Shown piece by piece: positions 8,609 to 16,806 of a DNA stretch of 64,000 nucleotides. The notes below the pieces were generated by a model. The model was not told the origin of the DNA and ran no database searches. It saw only the letters and a program-made list of their open reading frames with translations. The stretch comes from Anaerolineaceae bacterium (GTDB taxonomy: Bacteria > Chloroflexota > Anaerolineae > Anaerolineales > Anaerolineaceae): assembly GCA_011620555.1 (NCBI GenBank), contig WOYY01000025.1, positions 35,843 to 99,842 on the forward strand. Reading direction: 5' to 3'. The position numbers were made by a program, and so were the translations under genes. The first letter of the stretch is position 1; every line of letters begins with the position of its first letter.

Positions 8609-9643
8609 ATGCGTCAGAAGGTCGTGCTTGTCACCGGTGCGAACGGTGAAATTGGGCATGGACTGATCCGTTATCTCGCGGAAAACACCGAAGCCAATAT
8701 CGTCGCGCTGGATGTCGTCCCTTTGGACAAATCCCTGCGTGACCTTTGCAGCAGTTATATTGTTGGGGATATCCTCGACCAGATGCTGCTTGGCCGGCTG
8801 GTCGTCGAACATGAAATCGCCACCATCTTCCATCTGGCCTCCATCCTTTCCACCAAAGCCGAATACAACCCTGAAACAGCTCACCGGATCAATGTGGAAG
8901 GGACTTTGAACCTTCTGCGGCTGGCCGTGGAACAATCCCAATGGCAGGGAACGCCGGTCAAATTCATCTATCCCAGCTCCATCGCGGCCTTCGGCATCCC
9001 CACACTCGCTGAAAAGATGAAAGCCGGGCCGGCGAAAGAAGACGAGTGGCACCACCCCACAACGATGTACGGCTGCAACAAGCTCTACTGTGAGAACCTG
9101 GGGCACTACTACGGGGCTTTTTACCGCCAACTGGCCGCGGACTGCGGCACGGCGGAGACCATCGATTTCCGCTCGATCCGCTTCCCCGGACTGATCAGCG
9201 CGGAAACGATCCCCACCGGCGGCACCAGCGACTACGGGCCGGAGATGCTGCACGCCGCGGCCCAAGGCGAACCCTATGCCTGCTTCGTCCGGCCGGACAC
9301 CAAAATCCCCTTCATGGTCATGCCGGATGCTATCAAGGCCCTGGTGAGGCTGGCGGACGCCCCCCGCGAACGCATCTCGCAGATCGTCTATAATGTGACC
9401 TCTTTCTCGCTCTCCGCTCAGGATATTCACGACATCGTGATGAAAGCCTTCCCGGAGGCTCAGATTGACTTTGAAGTTGATGCCTGCCGGCAGAAGATCG
9501 TGGACACCTGGCCGGAAGAGATCGATGATTCCGCCGCCCGGCGGGATTGGGACTGGCAGCCGGACTATGACTGCGACCGGGCCTTCAACGAATACCTGAT
9601 CCCGGCGATCAGAAGCCGCTATCAGAAAGTGGAAATGAAATAA
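8609..9643 (+). CDS. NAD-dependent epimerase/dehydratase, L-threonine 3-dehydrogenase-like
   Basis: A Rossmann-fold extended SDR of 344 aa. The dinucleotide site is VLVTGANGEIGHG (residues 6-18), followed by an acidic residue (ALDVVP) that favours NAD. The catalytic Tyr-Lys pair is in MYGCNKLYCE near residue 152, with the Ser in IYPSSIAAFG. The segments FRSIRFPGLIS and TSDYGPEMLHAA are typical of the short UDP-galactose-epimerase-like L-threonine dehydrogenases, which oxidise threonine to 2-amino-3-ketobutyrate. No glycine C-acetyltransferase (kbl) gene is adjacent, so the substrate remains an inference. An AGGAGG ribosome site precedes the ATG, and the gene ends at its own terminator. Confidence 0.85.
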   Translation: MRQKVVLVTGANGEIGHGLIRYLAENTEANIVALDVVPLDKSLRDLCSSYIVGDILDQMLLGRLVVEHEIATIFHLASILSTKAEYNPETAHRINVEGTLNLLRLAVEQSQWQGTPVKFIYPSSIAAFGIPTLAEKMKAGPAKEDEWHHPTTMYGCNKLYCENLGHYYGAFYRQLAADCGTAETIDFRSIRFPGLISAETIPTGGTSDYGPEMLHAAAQGEPYACFVRPDTKIPFMVMPDAIKALVRLADAPRERISQIVYNVTSFSLSAQDIHDIVMKAFPEAQIDFEVDACRQKIVDTWPEEIDDSAARRDWDWQPDYDCDRAFNEYLIPAIRSRYQKVEMK

Positions 9644-9654
9644 GCCCAGGAACT

Positions 9655-9682
9655 AAAAACCGGTGGTCACACTCCGGTTTTT
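9655..9682 (+). terminator. Terminator after the epimerase gene
   Basis: AAAAACCGG and CCGGTTTTT form a 9 bp stem with a 10 nt loop, 12 nt after the stop codon. The T-run is part of the right arm and the signal is almost symmetrical. Confidence 0.75.
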
Positions 9683-9693
9683 AATTGCTCAAA

Positions 9694-9722
9694 TTGACCA
9701 GCCCCAACGGTTGCGATAAAAT
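9694..9722 (+). promoter_or_regulatory. Promoter of the FmdB-SDR pair
   Basis: TTGACC (9694-9699) and TAAAAT (9717-9722) are spaced by 17 nt, 38 nt upstream of the FmdB start codon and just after the preceding terminator. Confidence 0.7.
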
Positions 9723-9760
9723 GGAACAATTAGTCCCATTTTAGCAAGGTATGGGTTTGC

Positions 9761-9985
9761 ATGCCGATCTACGAATACCGCTGTCTGGATTGCCAAGGCG
9801 CCTTTGAACTGATCCGCCCCATCAAAGAAGCTGATGCCCATCCCACCTGCCCATTCTGCCAGGGGACGAACGTCAAACGCCAACTGTCGCTGTTCAACGC
9901 CTCCAGTGGTGGCCAATCCATCACTTCCGGCGGCGGATGCAGCGGCTGCTCTGGCGGCTCATGCAAGGCCTGTGGAGGTCAATAA
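9761..9985 (+). CDS. FmdB-family zinc ribbon protein
   Basis: A 74 aa protein beginning MPIYEYRCLDC, the signature of the FmdB/CxxC_CxxC_SSSS putative regulatory family. Two CxxC knuckles (CLDC and CPFC) form one zinc ribbon within residues 8-35. The tail is rich in Gly, Ser and Cys (GGGCSGCSGGSCKACGG), a common ending in this family. The molecular role is not established; members are small zinc proteins sometimes linked to formamidase genes. Its stop codon overlaps the start of the following SDR gene (TAATG), which implies translational coupling. Confidence 0.9.
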   Translation: MPIYEYRCLDCQGAFELIRPIKEADAHPTCPFCQGTNVKRQLSLFNASSGGQSITSGGGCSGCSGGSCKACGGQ

Positions 9986-10818
9986 TGGCAAAACAATATC
10001 ACCTTGGACTGATCACAGGGGGGTCCAGCGGGATCGGCCTGGCTCTGGCTAAGAAACTGGTCCAATCCGGCACGGATATCTGCATCCTCGCCCGGGATGC
10101 AGCCAAACTGGAAAACGCGAAATCGGAATTATCCAAACTCAAGAGCGTTCAAAGCCAGCAAATTTACACCCTGCAGGCTGACGTCACGGACTACGCCCAG
10201 TTGGAAAAGGTCCTGACCGATTTCGTCAGTGTGCGGGGCTGGCCGGATTTGGTGATCAACTCCGCCGGTGTGACCTACCCCGGTTATTTTCAGGAGCTGG
10301 ATGTTGATATCTTCCATTGGCTGATGGAGATCAATTATTACGGCACAGTCCATGTCTTGAAAATCCTGACACCCGGGATGATCGAACAGGGATCTGGAAC
10401 GATCCTGAACATCTCCTCGCAGGCCGGTTTTGTCGGCGTCTTCGGCTATTCCGGCTACAGCGCGTCCAAATATGCCGTGCGCGGTTTCAGCGATGTGATC
10501 CGCTCCGAACTCAAACCGCTGGGCATCCAGGTCTCTGTAGCCTTCCCGCCGGATACCGAAACGCCCCAGCTGGCCTTTGAAGAGCCGCTAAAGCCTTATG
10601 AGACCCGCTTCATCGCAGGGACGACCAAAGTCCAAACAGCCGATGCCGTGGCGGATGTAATCCTAAAAGCGATGGGAAAAGGAAAATACATCATCATCCC
10701 CGGTTTTGATGGAAAACTGGTCTACCGGGCGGTGAACCTGATTGGCAATCTGGTCTATCCTCTGATGGACACTATGGTCCGTACCGCCCAGAAGAAAAAA
10801 GCGAAACAGGAAGAATAA
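9985..10818 (+). CDS. SDR oxidoreductase, 3-ketodihydrosphingosine reductase-like
   Basis: A classical short-chain dehydrogenase. I start it at the ATG at 9985 (MAKQYHLGLITGG), which has GGAGG 7 nt upstream and overlaps the FmdB stop by one base; the track start at 9937 is too early. It shows TGGSSGIG (cofactor site), NSAGVTYPG, ISSQAG and the active-site YSASK. The sequence AFPPDTETP after the active site is close to the PPDTDTP motif of 3-ketodihydrosphingosine reductases (KDSR), which reduce 3-ketosphinganine in sphingolipid synthesis. A C-terminal hydrophobic stretch (VYRAVNLIGNLVYPLMD) followed by lysines also fits KDSR membrane anchoring. No serine palmitoyltransferase gene is nearby, so the substrate is inferred. 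Confidence 0.8.
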   Translation: MAKQYHLGLITGGSSGIGLALAKKLVQSGTDICILARDAAKLENAKSELSKLKSVQSQQIYTLQADVTDYAQLEKVLTDFVSVRGWPDLVINSAGVTYPGYFQELDVDIFHWLMEINYYGTVHVLKILTPGMIEQGSGTILNISSQAGFVGVFGYSGYSASKYAVRGFSDVIRSELKPLGIQVSVAFPPDTETPQLAFEEPLKPYETRFIAGTTKVQTADAVADVILKAMGKGKYIIIPGFDGKLVYRAVNLIGNLVYPLMDTMVRTAQKKKAKQEE

Positions 10819-10848
10819 ATCCTGAAGGAATTAATTATCATTTTGTTG

Positions 10849-10870
10849 ATACGGTTTGTTCAAGCCGTAT
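10849..10870. other. Palindromic hairpin after the SDR gene
   Basis: ATACGGTTTG and CAAGCCGTAT pair almost perfectly with a very short loop. No T-run follows, so it is not a standard terminator. It could protect the 3' end of the mRNA. Confidence 0.4.
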
Positions 10871-11004
10871 GAACAACTGCTATACCTAATACTTCCAGAC
10901 TTCAACGCCCTGGACGATAATCAGCCTTCCCCCTTGGGGGGGCAAACAGTGCCGGATGAGGGGAGAAGCAAATCTTCTGCACTCAAAACTGGTGGGTTGC
11001 TGAC

Positions 11005-11560
11005 TCACTATCTGAGGCGGGCACAGAGGCCCGCCTCTACAGTTTTTTTCGTCACTAGAGTAATACTTCATCTCACTTTCCATTAAGTCGTAGGGGTGCC
11101 CCTCCGCGGGCACCCACTTTTTTATTTCGTTACAGGGGATGACAAACTTTCTGCGAGTATACCTGGTGGGGCAGTTATTCCATCGGTCAGGCAGGGTGAG
11201 ACCGCATGGCCAATGTGGGCAGCCACTATGTGAGGCAGGCCCAGAGGCCCGCCTATTACAGTTTTTGTCGTCATTAGAGTAATACTTCATTTTCCATTAA
11301 GTCGTAGGGGTGCCCCTCCGTGGGCACCCGGTGGTTATTTCGTGACAGGGGAGAACAAACTTTCTGCGAGTAAACCTGGTGGGGCAGTTATTCCATCGGT
11401 CAGGCAGAGTGAGACCGCAAGACCAATGTGAGCAGCCACTATGTGAGGCGGGCACAGAGGCCCGCTCTACAGTTTTTGTCGTCATTAGAGTAATACTTCA
11501 TCTCACTTTCCATTAAGTCGTAGGGGTGCCCCTCCGTGGGCACCCGGTGATTATTTCTTG
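11005..11560. repeat. Tandem ~215 bp intergenic repeat, about 2.6 copies
   Basis: The same unit recurs with the landmark TAAGTCGTAGGGGTGCCC at 11084, 11298 and 11514, i.e. periods of 214 and 216 bp. Each unit holds two short hairpins: GCGGGC-ACAGAG-GCCCGC, followed by TACAGTTTTT, and GGGTGCCC-CTCCG(T/C)G-GGCACCC. It also carries the spacer ACCTGGTGGGGCAGTTATTCCATCGGTCAGGC. Copies differ by scattered substitutions, and the third stops after the second hairpin. The track ORFs here (10886-11290, 11297-11485, minus) merely translate the repeat and are not genes. The whole gap 10819-11662 contains no convincing gene. A further hairpin, GGCGGCC-ACTGC-GGCCGCC, lies at 11561-11579. Confidence 0.85.
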
Positions 11561-11662
11561 GCGGCCACTGCGGCCGCCCCACAGGGTTAAAGCCAAGCGC
11601 TTATGTTGCAATCATTCTGAATTCAGATTATCATTAGTGAAACAAATATTCGAAGAATTCCG

Positions 11663-14185
11663 ATGACAGACAAGATCAAAACCCTCCTCAGCCGCTGGCG
11701 AACCCAGCCCACCATCGCAGAAAACGTGGTGGAATGGCGCATCCTCGCGCAAAAACCGGCTGACCTGAGGGATTACCCGCCCCAGCTCTCCCTGGAACTC
11801 AGGGCCTACCTCACTGACCGGGGAATCCCTTCCTTATACATCCATCAGGTCCTGGCCTACGAAAAGGTCCAAAACGGCGAGAATATCGCCGTGATCTCCG
11901 GCACGGCCAGCGGTAAAACCTACTGTTACAACCTGCCGGTAGTAGACAGCCTGCTGAAGCACCCCGAGGGCAAAGCGCTGTACCTCTTTCCCACCAAAGC
12001 CCTGGCGCAGGACCAGCTCGCCGGCCTGCGGGAGATGCTGCACAGCCTCAACCGCCCGGACATCAACCGGGCCAATATCTACGACGGCGATACGCCGCAA
12101 CATCTCCGCTCGCTTTACCGCCAGCAATCATCCATCATCCTCACCAACCCCGACATGCTCCACACCGGCATCCTGCCGCATCACACCAGCTGGAAGGACT
12201 TCTTCACCGCCCTGCGTTTTATCGTGATCGACGAGATGCACGCCTATCGCGGCGTCTTCGGCTCGCATGTCACCAATGTGATCCGCCGGCTCAAGCGGAT
12301 CAGCCGCTTCTATGGTAGCCAGCCCCAGTTCATCCTGACCTCTGCCACAATCAGCAACCCCCAGCAGCTCGCCGAAGGCCTGATCGAAAAACCCGTCAGC
12401 GTGATCGAACAGGACGGCTCGCCCCACGGCGAGCGCCATTTCCTGATCTACAACCCGCCCATCCTCGACAAAAAAACCGGCATCCGCCAAAGCTCGCTGC
12501 TGGAAGGGTCCATGCTGGCCGGTGAACTCCTGGCCGAGGATATCCAGACCATCGTCTTCGGCAAAACTCGGCGGAGCATCGAACTGATTCTGACCTATCT
12601 CCGCCAGCGGGACCCGAACGGCAATCCCAATGAGATTCGCGGCTACCGCAGCGGCTACCTCCCCCGCGAAAGGCGCGCCATCGAAGAAGGCCTGCGTCGG
12701 GGCGAAGTGAAGGGCGTGGTAGCCACCTCGGCCCTCGAACTGGGGATCGACATCGGCGGGATGGATGCCGCGGTGCTGATTGGCTATCCCGGCAGCATCG
12801 CCGCCACCCGCCAGCAGGCCGGCCGGGCCGGGCGCAAGCTCGCGCCTTCCCTCTCCGTGCTGGTCGCTTCCCCCAACGCGATGGATCAATACCTGGCGCG
12901 GCATCCCGATTACTTCTTTGGCCGTTCACCCGAACGCGCCCTGATCGCGCCCAACAATCTCCTGATCCTGCTCCAGCATATCCGCTGCGCGGCTTTTGAA
13001 CTCCCCTTCCAGGTGACCGAAGGGTTCGGCGCAATCCCCGTGGAGGAGCTCCAGGCTTTCCTGGAGTTGCTGAGCAAGGGCGGCGAACTCCACCACCAGG
13101 CGGGCCGCTATTTCTGGATGGCCGACCAATACCCGGCAGCGGATATCTCCCTCCGCAATGCCACGCCCGATCAGGTCAGCCTGATCCTCAAAGGCGAACA
13201 CCGCCAGGAGACCATCGGTCAGGTGGACCTGGCCAGCGCCTACTGGATGGTGCACCCGGATGCGATCTACCTGCACGAAGGGACTTCCTACCTGGTGGAA
13301 AACCTGGACCTGGAAACCGGCGTGGCTTATTTGAAGCCCGCCTATGTGGACTATTACACGCGGGCCAGCAAAGAGACCAAGGTCGAAGAGCAATCCCTGA
13401 TCAAAACCGAACCCGTCACCGGCGCGCAGAAAAGCCTGGGCGAGATCCTCGTGACGAACAAGGTCGTGGGCTACAAGCGGGTCCGCTGGTTCACCCACGA
13501 GAACCTGGGCAGCGGCAAGGTGGACCTCCCCCCCAGTTTTCTAAACACGGTCGGCTATTGGATTTCAATTAATGAAGCGACCGTTGACCAGTTGAAGGAT
13601 CAAATGGTATGGAACGCCGACCCGAACGATTACGGCCCGGATTGGGAGGATATCCGCCAAAAAGTGATGAACCGCGATGGCAATACCTGCCAGGTCTGCG
13701 GCGCATCGGGCAGTCAGCAGCCCCTGCATGTCCACCATATCCAGCCCTTCCGCAGTTTTGCCAGCCGGGAGACGGCCAACCAGCTGCAAAACCTGATCAC
13801 CCTCTGCCCCACCTGCCACCACCTGGCGGAGACCCGCGTCCGGGTGCGCAGCGGCATGGCGGGGTTCAGCTATGTGCTCGCCAGCCTCGCTCCGCTTTTG
13901 ATCATGTGCGATGGCGAGGATATTGACGTCCATTACGACCCCAACGCCACCCTGGGCGGCGGCCAGCCCACGGTGGTGCTGTTCGATAACATCCCCGGCG
14001 GCCTGGGGCTGAGCGAGACCCTCTATGACCTCCACCAGGACCTGCTGACCCAGGCCTACGAAACCGTCGCCTATTGCGAATGCGAGGATGGCTGTCCCTC
14101 CTGCGTCGGCCCGGTGGGTGAAGAAAGCTCGGGCGGCAAGCCGGAAACACTGGCATTATTGAAAGCGTTGATCGGTCATGCCTGA
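11663..14185 (+). CDS. mrfA: MrfA/YprA-type DEAD-box helicase with an inserted HNH motif
   Basis: A superfamily 2 helicase of the MrfA (YprA) group, which with MrfB takes part in repair of mitomycin-type DNA damage in Bacillus. Motif I is SGTASGKT (about residue 80), motif II DEMH (about 190), motif III SATI and motif VI QQAGRAGR. The C-terminal part has the four-cysteine cluster CECEDGCPSC and the DUF1998-like segment NIPGGLGLSETLYD. Unusually, an HNH-nuclease-like segment (NRDGNTCQVCG ... LHVHHIQPF ... NLITLCPTCHH) is inserted at about residues 665-722. The protein (840 aa) is therefore longer than a plain MrfA. Its end overlaps mrfB by 8 nt. The start has only a weak ribosome site. Confidence 0.88.
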   Translation: MTDKIKTLLSRWRTQPTIAENVVEWRILAQKPADLRDYPPQLSLELRAYLTDRGIPSLYIHQVLAYEKVQNGENIAVISGTASGKTYCYNLPVVDSLLKHPEGKALYLFPTKALAQDQLAGLREMLHSLNRPDINRANIYDGDTPQHLRSLYRQQSSIILTNPDMLHTGILPHHTSWKDFFTALRFIVIDEMHAYRGVFGSHVTNVIRRLKRISRFYGSQPQFILTSATISNPQQLAEGLIEKPVSVIEQDGSPHGERHFLIYNPPILDKKTGIRQSSLLEGSMLAGELLAEDIQTIVFGKTRRSIELILTYLRQRDPNGNPNEIRGYRSGYLPRERRAIEEGLRRGEVKGVVATSALELGIDIGGMDAAVLIGYPGSIAATRQQAGRAGRKLAPSLSVLVASPNAMDQYLARHPDYFFGRSPERALIAPNNLLILLQHIRCAAFELPFQVTEGFGAIPVEELQAFLELLSKGGELHHQAGRYFWMADQYPAADISLRNATPDQVSLILKGEHRQETIGQVDLASAYWMVHPDAIYLHEGTSYLVENLDLETGVAYLKPAYVDYYTRASKETKVEEQSLIKTEPVTGAQKSLGEILVTNKVVGYKRVRWFTHENLGSGKVDLPPSFLNTVGYWISINEATVDQLKDQMVWNADPNDYGPDWEDIRQKVMNRDGNTCQVCGASGSQQPLHVHHIQPFRSFASRETANQLQNLITLCPTCHHLAETRVRVRSGMAGFSYVLASLAPLLIMCDGEDIDVHYDPNATLGGGQPTVVLFDNIPGGLGLSETLYDLHQDLLTQAYETVAYCECEDGCPSCVGPVGEESSGGKPETLALLKALIGHA

Positions 14186-15422
14186 ATGGAAATCGCTGGA
14201 AGACCAACTGAGAGCGCTGGGCGTTCAAGTGGGGAAGGACAAGCCCCTCAAGGGCAAGCGCGCCCAAAAACACCCGATTGAAAAGGTGATTTCCGGCGGA
14301 TATTGGGAAATGATCTATGGGGAAGTCTTCTGCCATGAAGAGGTCTACCCCTCCGACTATATCCACGGCGCCAAGCCGCTCATGCCCAGCGACCCCATCG
14401 AAGTCCTCTGTCAATGGGCCGGAGCGCAGCAGCTCTCCCTCACAGACCTGCAAAGTTTCGTCTTTTTGGATACCGAGACCAGCGGACTGGCCGGCGGCAC
14501 CGGCACCTATGCCTTTGAGGTCGGCGTAGGCCGCTTCACCGATCAGGGCTTCCGCCTGGCCCAGTTCTTCATGCGCCACCCCGGCGAAGAGCCAGCGTTG
14601 TTGGCCGGGCTGACGGCCTTCATGGACGGCATGCAAGCGGTGGTGACTTATAACGGCAAATCCTTCGATATCCCCCTGCTCAACACCCGCTACACCCTGA
14701 TGGGCATGGATACCCCCTTCAAGTCCGTGGATCACTTTGACCTGCTGCCCCTGGCCCGCAGGCTCTGGAAGATCCGGTTGGAGAGCCGCACGCTGGGGAA
14801 CGTGGAAAACCAGATCCTCGGCGTCGTGCGCGGCGGAGAAGAAGTGCCGGGTTATCTGATCCCGCAGATGTATTTCGATTATTTGCGCACCCAGGATGCC
14901 CGCCCGCTGGCCGGGATCTTCTACCACAATGCCATTGACATCCTCAGCCTGGCGGGGTTATTCGGCCACATGGCCTTCCTGCTGGATGATCCCCACTCTG
15001 AGCGCATCCAGCACGGCGAGGACGTTGTGGCGCTGGCCCGGTTCTTTGAATTAATGGGGGAAATTCCCGAAGCGGAAGCGCTCTATCAAAAAGCGCTCTC
15101 CACAGACCTGCCGGAAGAGGTCTATTGGGATACCGTCCAGCGTTTCTCCTTCCTGCTCAAGAGGAAAGGAGAATGGCCCGCAGCGATCGCCCTTTGGGAG
15201 CCGGCCGCCGAAAACGGCGCTCTCTACGCCTTCGAGGAAATTGCCAAATATTACGAGCACCAAATGGGGGACCTTGAAGAAGCTCATCGCTGGACCGTTG
15301 GGGCATTGACCGTCCTCAACGGACAGCATTTCCCCGCCTATGAATACCATTCCTGGCAGGAGAAACTGACCCACCGTCTGGAACGTCTGGAACGGCGTTT
15401 GGGCCGGGAAGATGGCGAATAA
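14178..15422 (+). CDS. mrfB: MrfB/YprB-type 3'-5' exonuclease with TPR tail
   Basis: An RNase H-like exonuclease of the YprB (MrfB) family, 414 aa. DEDDh-type residues are visible: FLDTETSGL (Asp-Glu, near residue 97), VTYNGKSFDIPLL (Asp) and FYHNAIDILSLAGL (His and Asp). The C-terminal third (about 280-400) has helical TPR-like repeats (ARFFELMGEIPEAEALYQKAL), probably for protein contact. It overlaps mrfA by 8 nt, and the same pair is adjacent in Bacillus, so a joint role in DNA damage repair is likely. The basic N-terminal KDKPLKGKRAQKHP may contact DNA. Confidence 0.9.
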   Translation: MPEWKSLEDQLRALGVQVGKDKPLKGKRAQKHPIEKVISGGYWEMIYGEVFCHEEVYPSDYIHGAKPLMPSDPIEVLCQWAGAQQLSLTDLQSFVFLDTETSGLAGGTGTYAFEVGVGRFTDQGFRLAQFFMRHPGEEPALLAGLTAFMDGMQAVVTYNGKSFDIPLLNTRYTLMGMDTPFKSVDHFDLLPLARRLWKIRLESRTLGNVENQILGVVRGGEEVPGYLIPQMYFDYLRTQDARPLAGIFYHNAIDILSLAGLFGHMAFLLDDPHSERIQHGEDVVALARFFELMGEIPEAEALYQKALSTDLPEEVYWDTVQRFSFLLKRKGEWPAAIALWEPAAENGALYAFEEIAKYYEHQMGDLEEAHRWTVGALTVLNGQHFPAYEYHSWQEKLTHRLERLERRLGREDGE

Positions 15423-15450
15423 CCTTGCCATCCGACCGGTTTTCCTATAT

Positions 15451-15514
15451 TATTAAGCGCTCTTGTAAAATGGTATAATCGTGCTATGAACCAGGTAGAA
15501 AACTAATAATTCCT
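15451..15514 (+). promoter_or_regulatory. Promoter and leader hairpin of yebC
   Basis: An extended -10 (TGGTATAAT, -10 at 15474-15479) is preceded at 17 nt by a poor -35 (TATTAA). The expected transcript begins close to 15486 and carries AACCAGG ... CCTGGTT, a 7 bp stem with a 16 nt loop, ending shortly before the AAGGAG ribosome site. Confidence 0.55.
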
Positions 15515-15537
15515 GGTTGATGAAGGAGAATTTTTTT

Positions 15538-16293
15538 ATGTCAGGACATTCGCATTGGGCGACTATTAAACGTAAGAAAGGTGCAGCCGATGCTAAGAAG
15601 GGCAAGGTTTTTACCCGGCTGGCTCGTGAAATCGTGATCGCTGCCCGCGAGGGCGGCGGCGACCCCAGCATGAACGTTCGGCTTGGCCTGGCCATGGATA
15701 AGGCCAAAGCAGCCAACATGCCGAAAGACAGCATTGAACGCGCCATCAAACGCGGCACGGGTGACGACAAAGAAGGCGAAGCTTTTGAGGAAATCCTCTA
15801 TGAAGGGTATGTCGCCAATGGCGTGGCGCTGATGATCGAATGCGTCACCGAAAACCGCAACCGGACGGTTGCTGAAATCCGTCACGTCCTTTCCCGTTCA
15901 GGCGGCGGCCTGGGCGACCCCGGCTCCGTGAGCTGGCAATTTGACCGGGTGACCTATTTCTCAATCCCCGTTGAAAGCGCTGATTTTGATACCATCTTTG
16001 AACTGGCTGTGGAAGCCGGCGCGGATGATGTCCGCGAAGATGAAGGGTTCATCGAAGTGATCGGCGCGCCTTCCAGCTTCCAGGCCATTGCCGACCAATT
16101 CAGCAAAGCCAACATCGTCCCGGACGAATCCGGCATTCGCTATATGCCCAAGCAGGAGATCAGCCTGGACACCGAGCAGACCCTCAAGGTCATGAAAACC
16201 ATTGACAACCTTGAAGAGCTGGATGACGTCCAGAATATCTATTCTAATCTTGAAATTTCCGACGAAGCCGTCCAGGCCATGGAGGGCGACTAA
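15538..16293 (+). CDS. yebC: YebC/PmpR-family protein
   Basis: I start this at 15538 (MSGHSHWATIKRKKG), the invariant beginning of the family, with AAGGAG at a suitable distance; the track start at 15517 adds seven residues. The 251 aa protein shows the three-domain pattern: a basic N-terminal part (KGAADAKKGKVFTRLAREI), GGGDPSMNVRLGLAMDKAKAANMPKDSIERAIKRGTG, and the acidic middle part with VLSRSGGGLGDPGSVSWQF. Members act as transcription regulators or as translation factors that help ribosomes at proline runs (TACO1/YebC). Placement just before ruvC is a classical arrangement. Confidence 0.97.
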   Translation: MSGHSHWATIKRKKGAADAKKGKVFTRLAREIVIAAREGGGDPSMNVRLGLAMDKAKAANMPKDSIERAIKRGTGDDKEGEAFEEILYEGYVANGVALMIECVTENRNRTVAEIRHVLSRSGGGLGDPGSVSWQFDRVTYFSIPVESADFDTIFELAVEAGADDVREDEGFIEVIGAPSSFQAIADQFSKANIVPDESGIRYMPKQEISLDTEQTLKVMKTIDNLEELDDVQNIYSNLEISDEAVQAMEGD

Positions 16294-16300
16294 TCCGGAC

Positions 16301-16798
16301 ATGCTGGTCCTCGGTATTGACCCCGGCATTGCGATCACGGGATATGGTTTGGTGCGGACCGACCCGCGCAAGGATTATGAATGCCTGACTTATGGGGTCA
16401 TCACGACCGAAGCCGGCCTTTCAGATGCCGAACGGCTGAACATCCTGTTCAATGAATTAACGCAATTGATCTTTCTCCACCAGCCTGATACCAGCGCGGT
16501 GGAGAAGTTGTTTTTCCAGAAGAACGTCAAAACGGCCATCTCTGTCGGCCAGGCGCGGGGCGTGGCGATGCTCACGCTCGCCCAGGCTCACCTGCCCATC
16601 GCGGAATACACGCCGAACGAGGTGAAACAAACCGTCTGCGGCTATGGCAGCGCAGGGAAAAGCCAGGTGCAGCGCATGGTCCAGGCCCTGCTGGGGCTGC
16701 CTGAAATCCCCAAACCAGATGATGCCGCCGACGCCCTGGCCGTGGCGATCTGCCACATCCATCACCCATCCTCCCCACCCGCCGGGATGGAGAATTGA
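16301..16798 (+). CDS. ruvC: Holliday junction endonuclease RuvC
   Basis: This enzyme cuts Holliday junctions as a dimer during recombination. The real start is the ATG at 16301 (MLVLGIDPGIAITGYG), 7 nt after yebC; the track frame begins inside yebC and is too long. Acidic active-site residues are Asp7 (GIDPG), the Glu in AVEKLFFQKN and the Asp pair in PDDAADALA. The family signature VGQARGVAML is present. Length is 165 aa, as usual. ruvA lies two genes downstream; ruvB is not in the window. Confidence 0.97.
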   Translation: MLVLGIDPGIAITGYGLVRTDPRKDYECLTYGVITTEAGLSDAERLNILFNELTQLIFLHQPDTSAVEKLFFQKNVKTAISVGQARGVAMLTLAQAHLPIAEYTPNEVKQTVCGYGSAGKSQVQRMVQALLGLPEIPKPDDAADALAVAICHIHHPSSPPAGMEN

Positions 16799-16806
16799 TC
16801 CCAGCT

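Noticed and set aside
10886-11485. Minus-strand ORFs with repeated RASGPASHSGCPHWPCGLTLPDRW-like sequence
   Set aside because: They are translations of the ~215 bp intergenic repeat; the similarity between them comes from the DNA repeat, not from protein selection.
11005-11560. CRISPR array
   Set aside because: The repeat unit is about 215 bp with near-identical content throughout; there are no short repeats alternating with unique spacers.
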